DNA from: JBBSEZ01 sp038239195
GTDB taxonomy: Bacteria; Planctomycetota; Planctomycetia; Gemmatales; Gemmataceae
Direction of reading: 5' to 3'
Length of the DNA stretch: 13,669 nt
NCBI GenBank assembly: GCA_038239195.1
Contig: JBBSEZ010000269.1
Coordinates: 1-13,669, forward strand
The notes under the pieces are model-generated. The model was not told where the DNA came from. It saw only the letters and a program-made list of their open reading frames with translations, and did not search any database. Made by a program: the position numbers and the translations under genes. Below, one piece after another: positions 12,853 to 13,669 of the stretch. Numbering within the stretch: the first letter of the stretch is position 1; every line of letters begins with the position of its first letter.

Positions 12853-13669
12853 TCAACGGTCGCTGGGCCCGCGGAACGTATGAACGAGGAGGTGCCAGAC
12901 GTCGCGCTCTCCGGTGCGCGGGGCCGCGCTGCCCGGCACGTTCGGCGGTTGGTTGTCTGCCAGCACGCGGGAAGCAGGCACGTTCGCCGCGACCGGGCGG
13001 AGGCCAGCCAGCGGAGGGGGGCCGGTCTCGGGGGCTCGGCCGACCGGCGAGGGCCGCGCCTCGGCCTGGAGCTGGGCGCGGCGCCGGGCGAGAACGCGGC
13101 GCGCCTCTTCCCGGAGCGCGTCCGGCTCCAGCCTCGCCTCCTCCGGCATGGAGGGCGAGCGGCCCCCGACCACCTCGATGGGGCCAACCTTTCCAGGCGC
13201 TGACGACACCGGGATGGGAGGAGGCAACTCTCCGCGCGGAAGGGGGGGAGGCAATTCCCTCGGCGGAAGGGCCGGCAAGGGGGCAGGCACCTGCTCGGGC
13301 GGGGGGGGAGGCGGGCCGCTAGGCTGTTCCGGCGGGCGCGGCGCTTCGGGCCGAGCGGCCTGGCTCGGCGCGGGCACCACGTCGCAGTATTTCGCCAGGC
13401 AGTGCTCGAGGGCGACGGCGGCCACCGACAGGACGCGGGGCGAGGTCTCCCCCGGCTCGTTTTTGCCGGCGCGCCCCGAGACGGTGACGGTGAGCGCCTC
13501 CATCACTTTTTTGGTGCAGCAGCAACCGCGCGAGAGGGCCAGGGCCGCCTCCAGGCGCACGCACTCGTTGGGGTCGCCGCGCAGGGCGTTGATCAGGGCG
13601 GCCTCGGCGTCGGGGTAGCGCCGGCAATCGACGGTGCCGAGGTAGCGCACGGCGGCGCGGCGGGCGGCG
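12853..13669 (-). CDS. HEAT-repeat protein with proline-rich tail, 5' end beyond the window
   Basis: The frame is open to the window edge (AARRAA precedes a GTG-coded Val at 13650), so the true start is outside. The N-terminal part visible here has HEAT-like helices: RRAAVRYLGTVDCRRYPDA, ALINALRGDPNECVRLEAAL, ALSRGCCCTKKVMEAL, VLSVAAVALEHCLAKYC. The stretch DPNECVRLEAA is typical of planctomycete HEAT-repeat proteins as I recall them. A low-complexity proline-rich stretch follows (nt about 13200-13370) with near-repeats RELPPPLP and GELPPPIP. A charged helix comes next (EEARLEPDALREEARRVLARRRAQ), then a variable tail. HEAT repeats mediate protein binding; the partner is unknown. It is convergent with vgrG, and nothing shows that it belongs to the secretion system. 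Confidence 0.75.
   Translation of the reverse strand, partial: AARRAAVRYLGTVDCRRYPDAEAALINALRGDPNECVRLEAALALSRGCCCTKKVMEALTVTVSGRAGKNEPGETSPRVLSVAAVALEHCLAKYCDVVPAPSQAARPEAPRPPEQPSGPPPPPPEQVPAPLPALPPRELPPPLPRGELPPPIPVSSAPGKVGPIEVVGGRSPSMPEEARLEPDALREEARRVLARRRAQLQAEARPSPVGRAPETGPPPLAGLRPVAANVPASRVLADNQPPNVPGSAAPRTGERDVWHLLVHTFRGPSDR

Noticed and set aside
12853..13669. CRISPR or other arrays in the proline-rich coding stretch
   Set aside because: The G/C-rich near-repeats are irregular, in frame, and explained by PPPLP/PPPIP coding; no spacers of constant length.

Overview
The window is high-GC bacterial DNA carrying part of a type VI secretion system (T6SS) locus. The very high GC content, GC-rich extragenic palindromes, a HEAT-repeat protein with a long proline-rich tail, and a paired methyltransferase-regulatory-domain family together suggest a planctomycete of the Gemmata type. 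That assignment is an inference from style and recalled families, not from a marker gene.

The left part (174-4338, + strand) is a structural T6SS operon: a sheath large subunit (TssC/ImpD type), TagJ/ImpE, the gp25-like baseplate protein TssE, and two tandem Hcp tube/effector-carrier proteins. The first three genes are closely packed. The hcp genes have their own strong ribosome binding sites, and a perfect 12-bp GC-rich hairpin closes the block. TssB, TssF, TssG, TssK, TssL, TssM and ClpV are not in the window.

The middle part (4382-7302) is the most novel. An intergenic stretch of about 490 bp contains a 119-bp element with 29-bp imperfect inverted termini (MITE-like). It is followed by two directly adjacent genes whose base composition is less GC-rich than their neighbours. 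The first encodes two tandem C-x2-C-x10-H-x3-C putative zinc modules fused to a C-terminal domain that reads like an R-S-E class ADP-ribosyltransferase. The second ends in a module with an SGHYKPT motif, like the one I recall from plant IQM proteins and uncharacterised bacterial proteins. Their position between hcp and vgrG makes them candidate T6SS cargo, or an effector with its partner. The second gene has an excellent Shine-Dalgarno placed in front of an ATC codon, so its start is uncertain.

The right part holds two tandem minus-strand paralogous SAM-dependent methyltransferases (7417-10596). Both carry the YSWVP and YNxYPGW signatures of the methyltransferase-regulatory-domain family, which includes rickettsial protein-lysine methyltransferases. 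Divergent from them is a complete VgrG spike gene (10715-12760) whose beta-helix tip has 18-residue repeats and no effector extension. A large REP-like hairpin (12781-12844) separates vgrG from a convergent, window-truncated HEAT-repeat/proline-rich gene.

Taken together, the sheath, baseplate, tube and spike parts are interleaved with a candidate two-gene toxin cassette and a candidate protein-modification pair. The structural assignments are firm. The effector and methylation roles are inferences.
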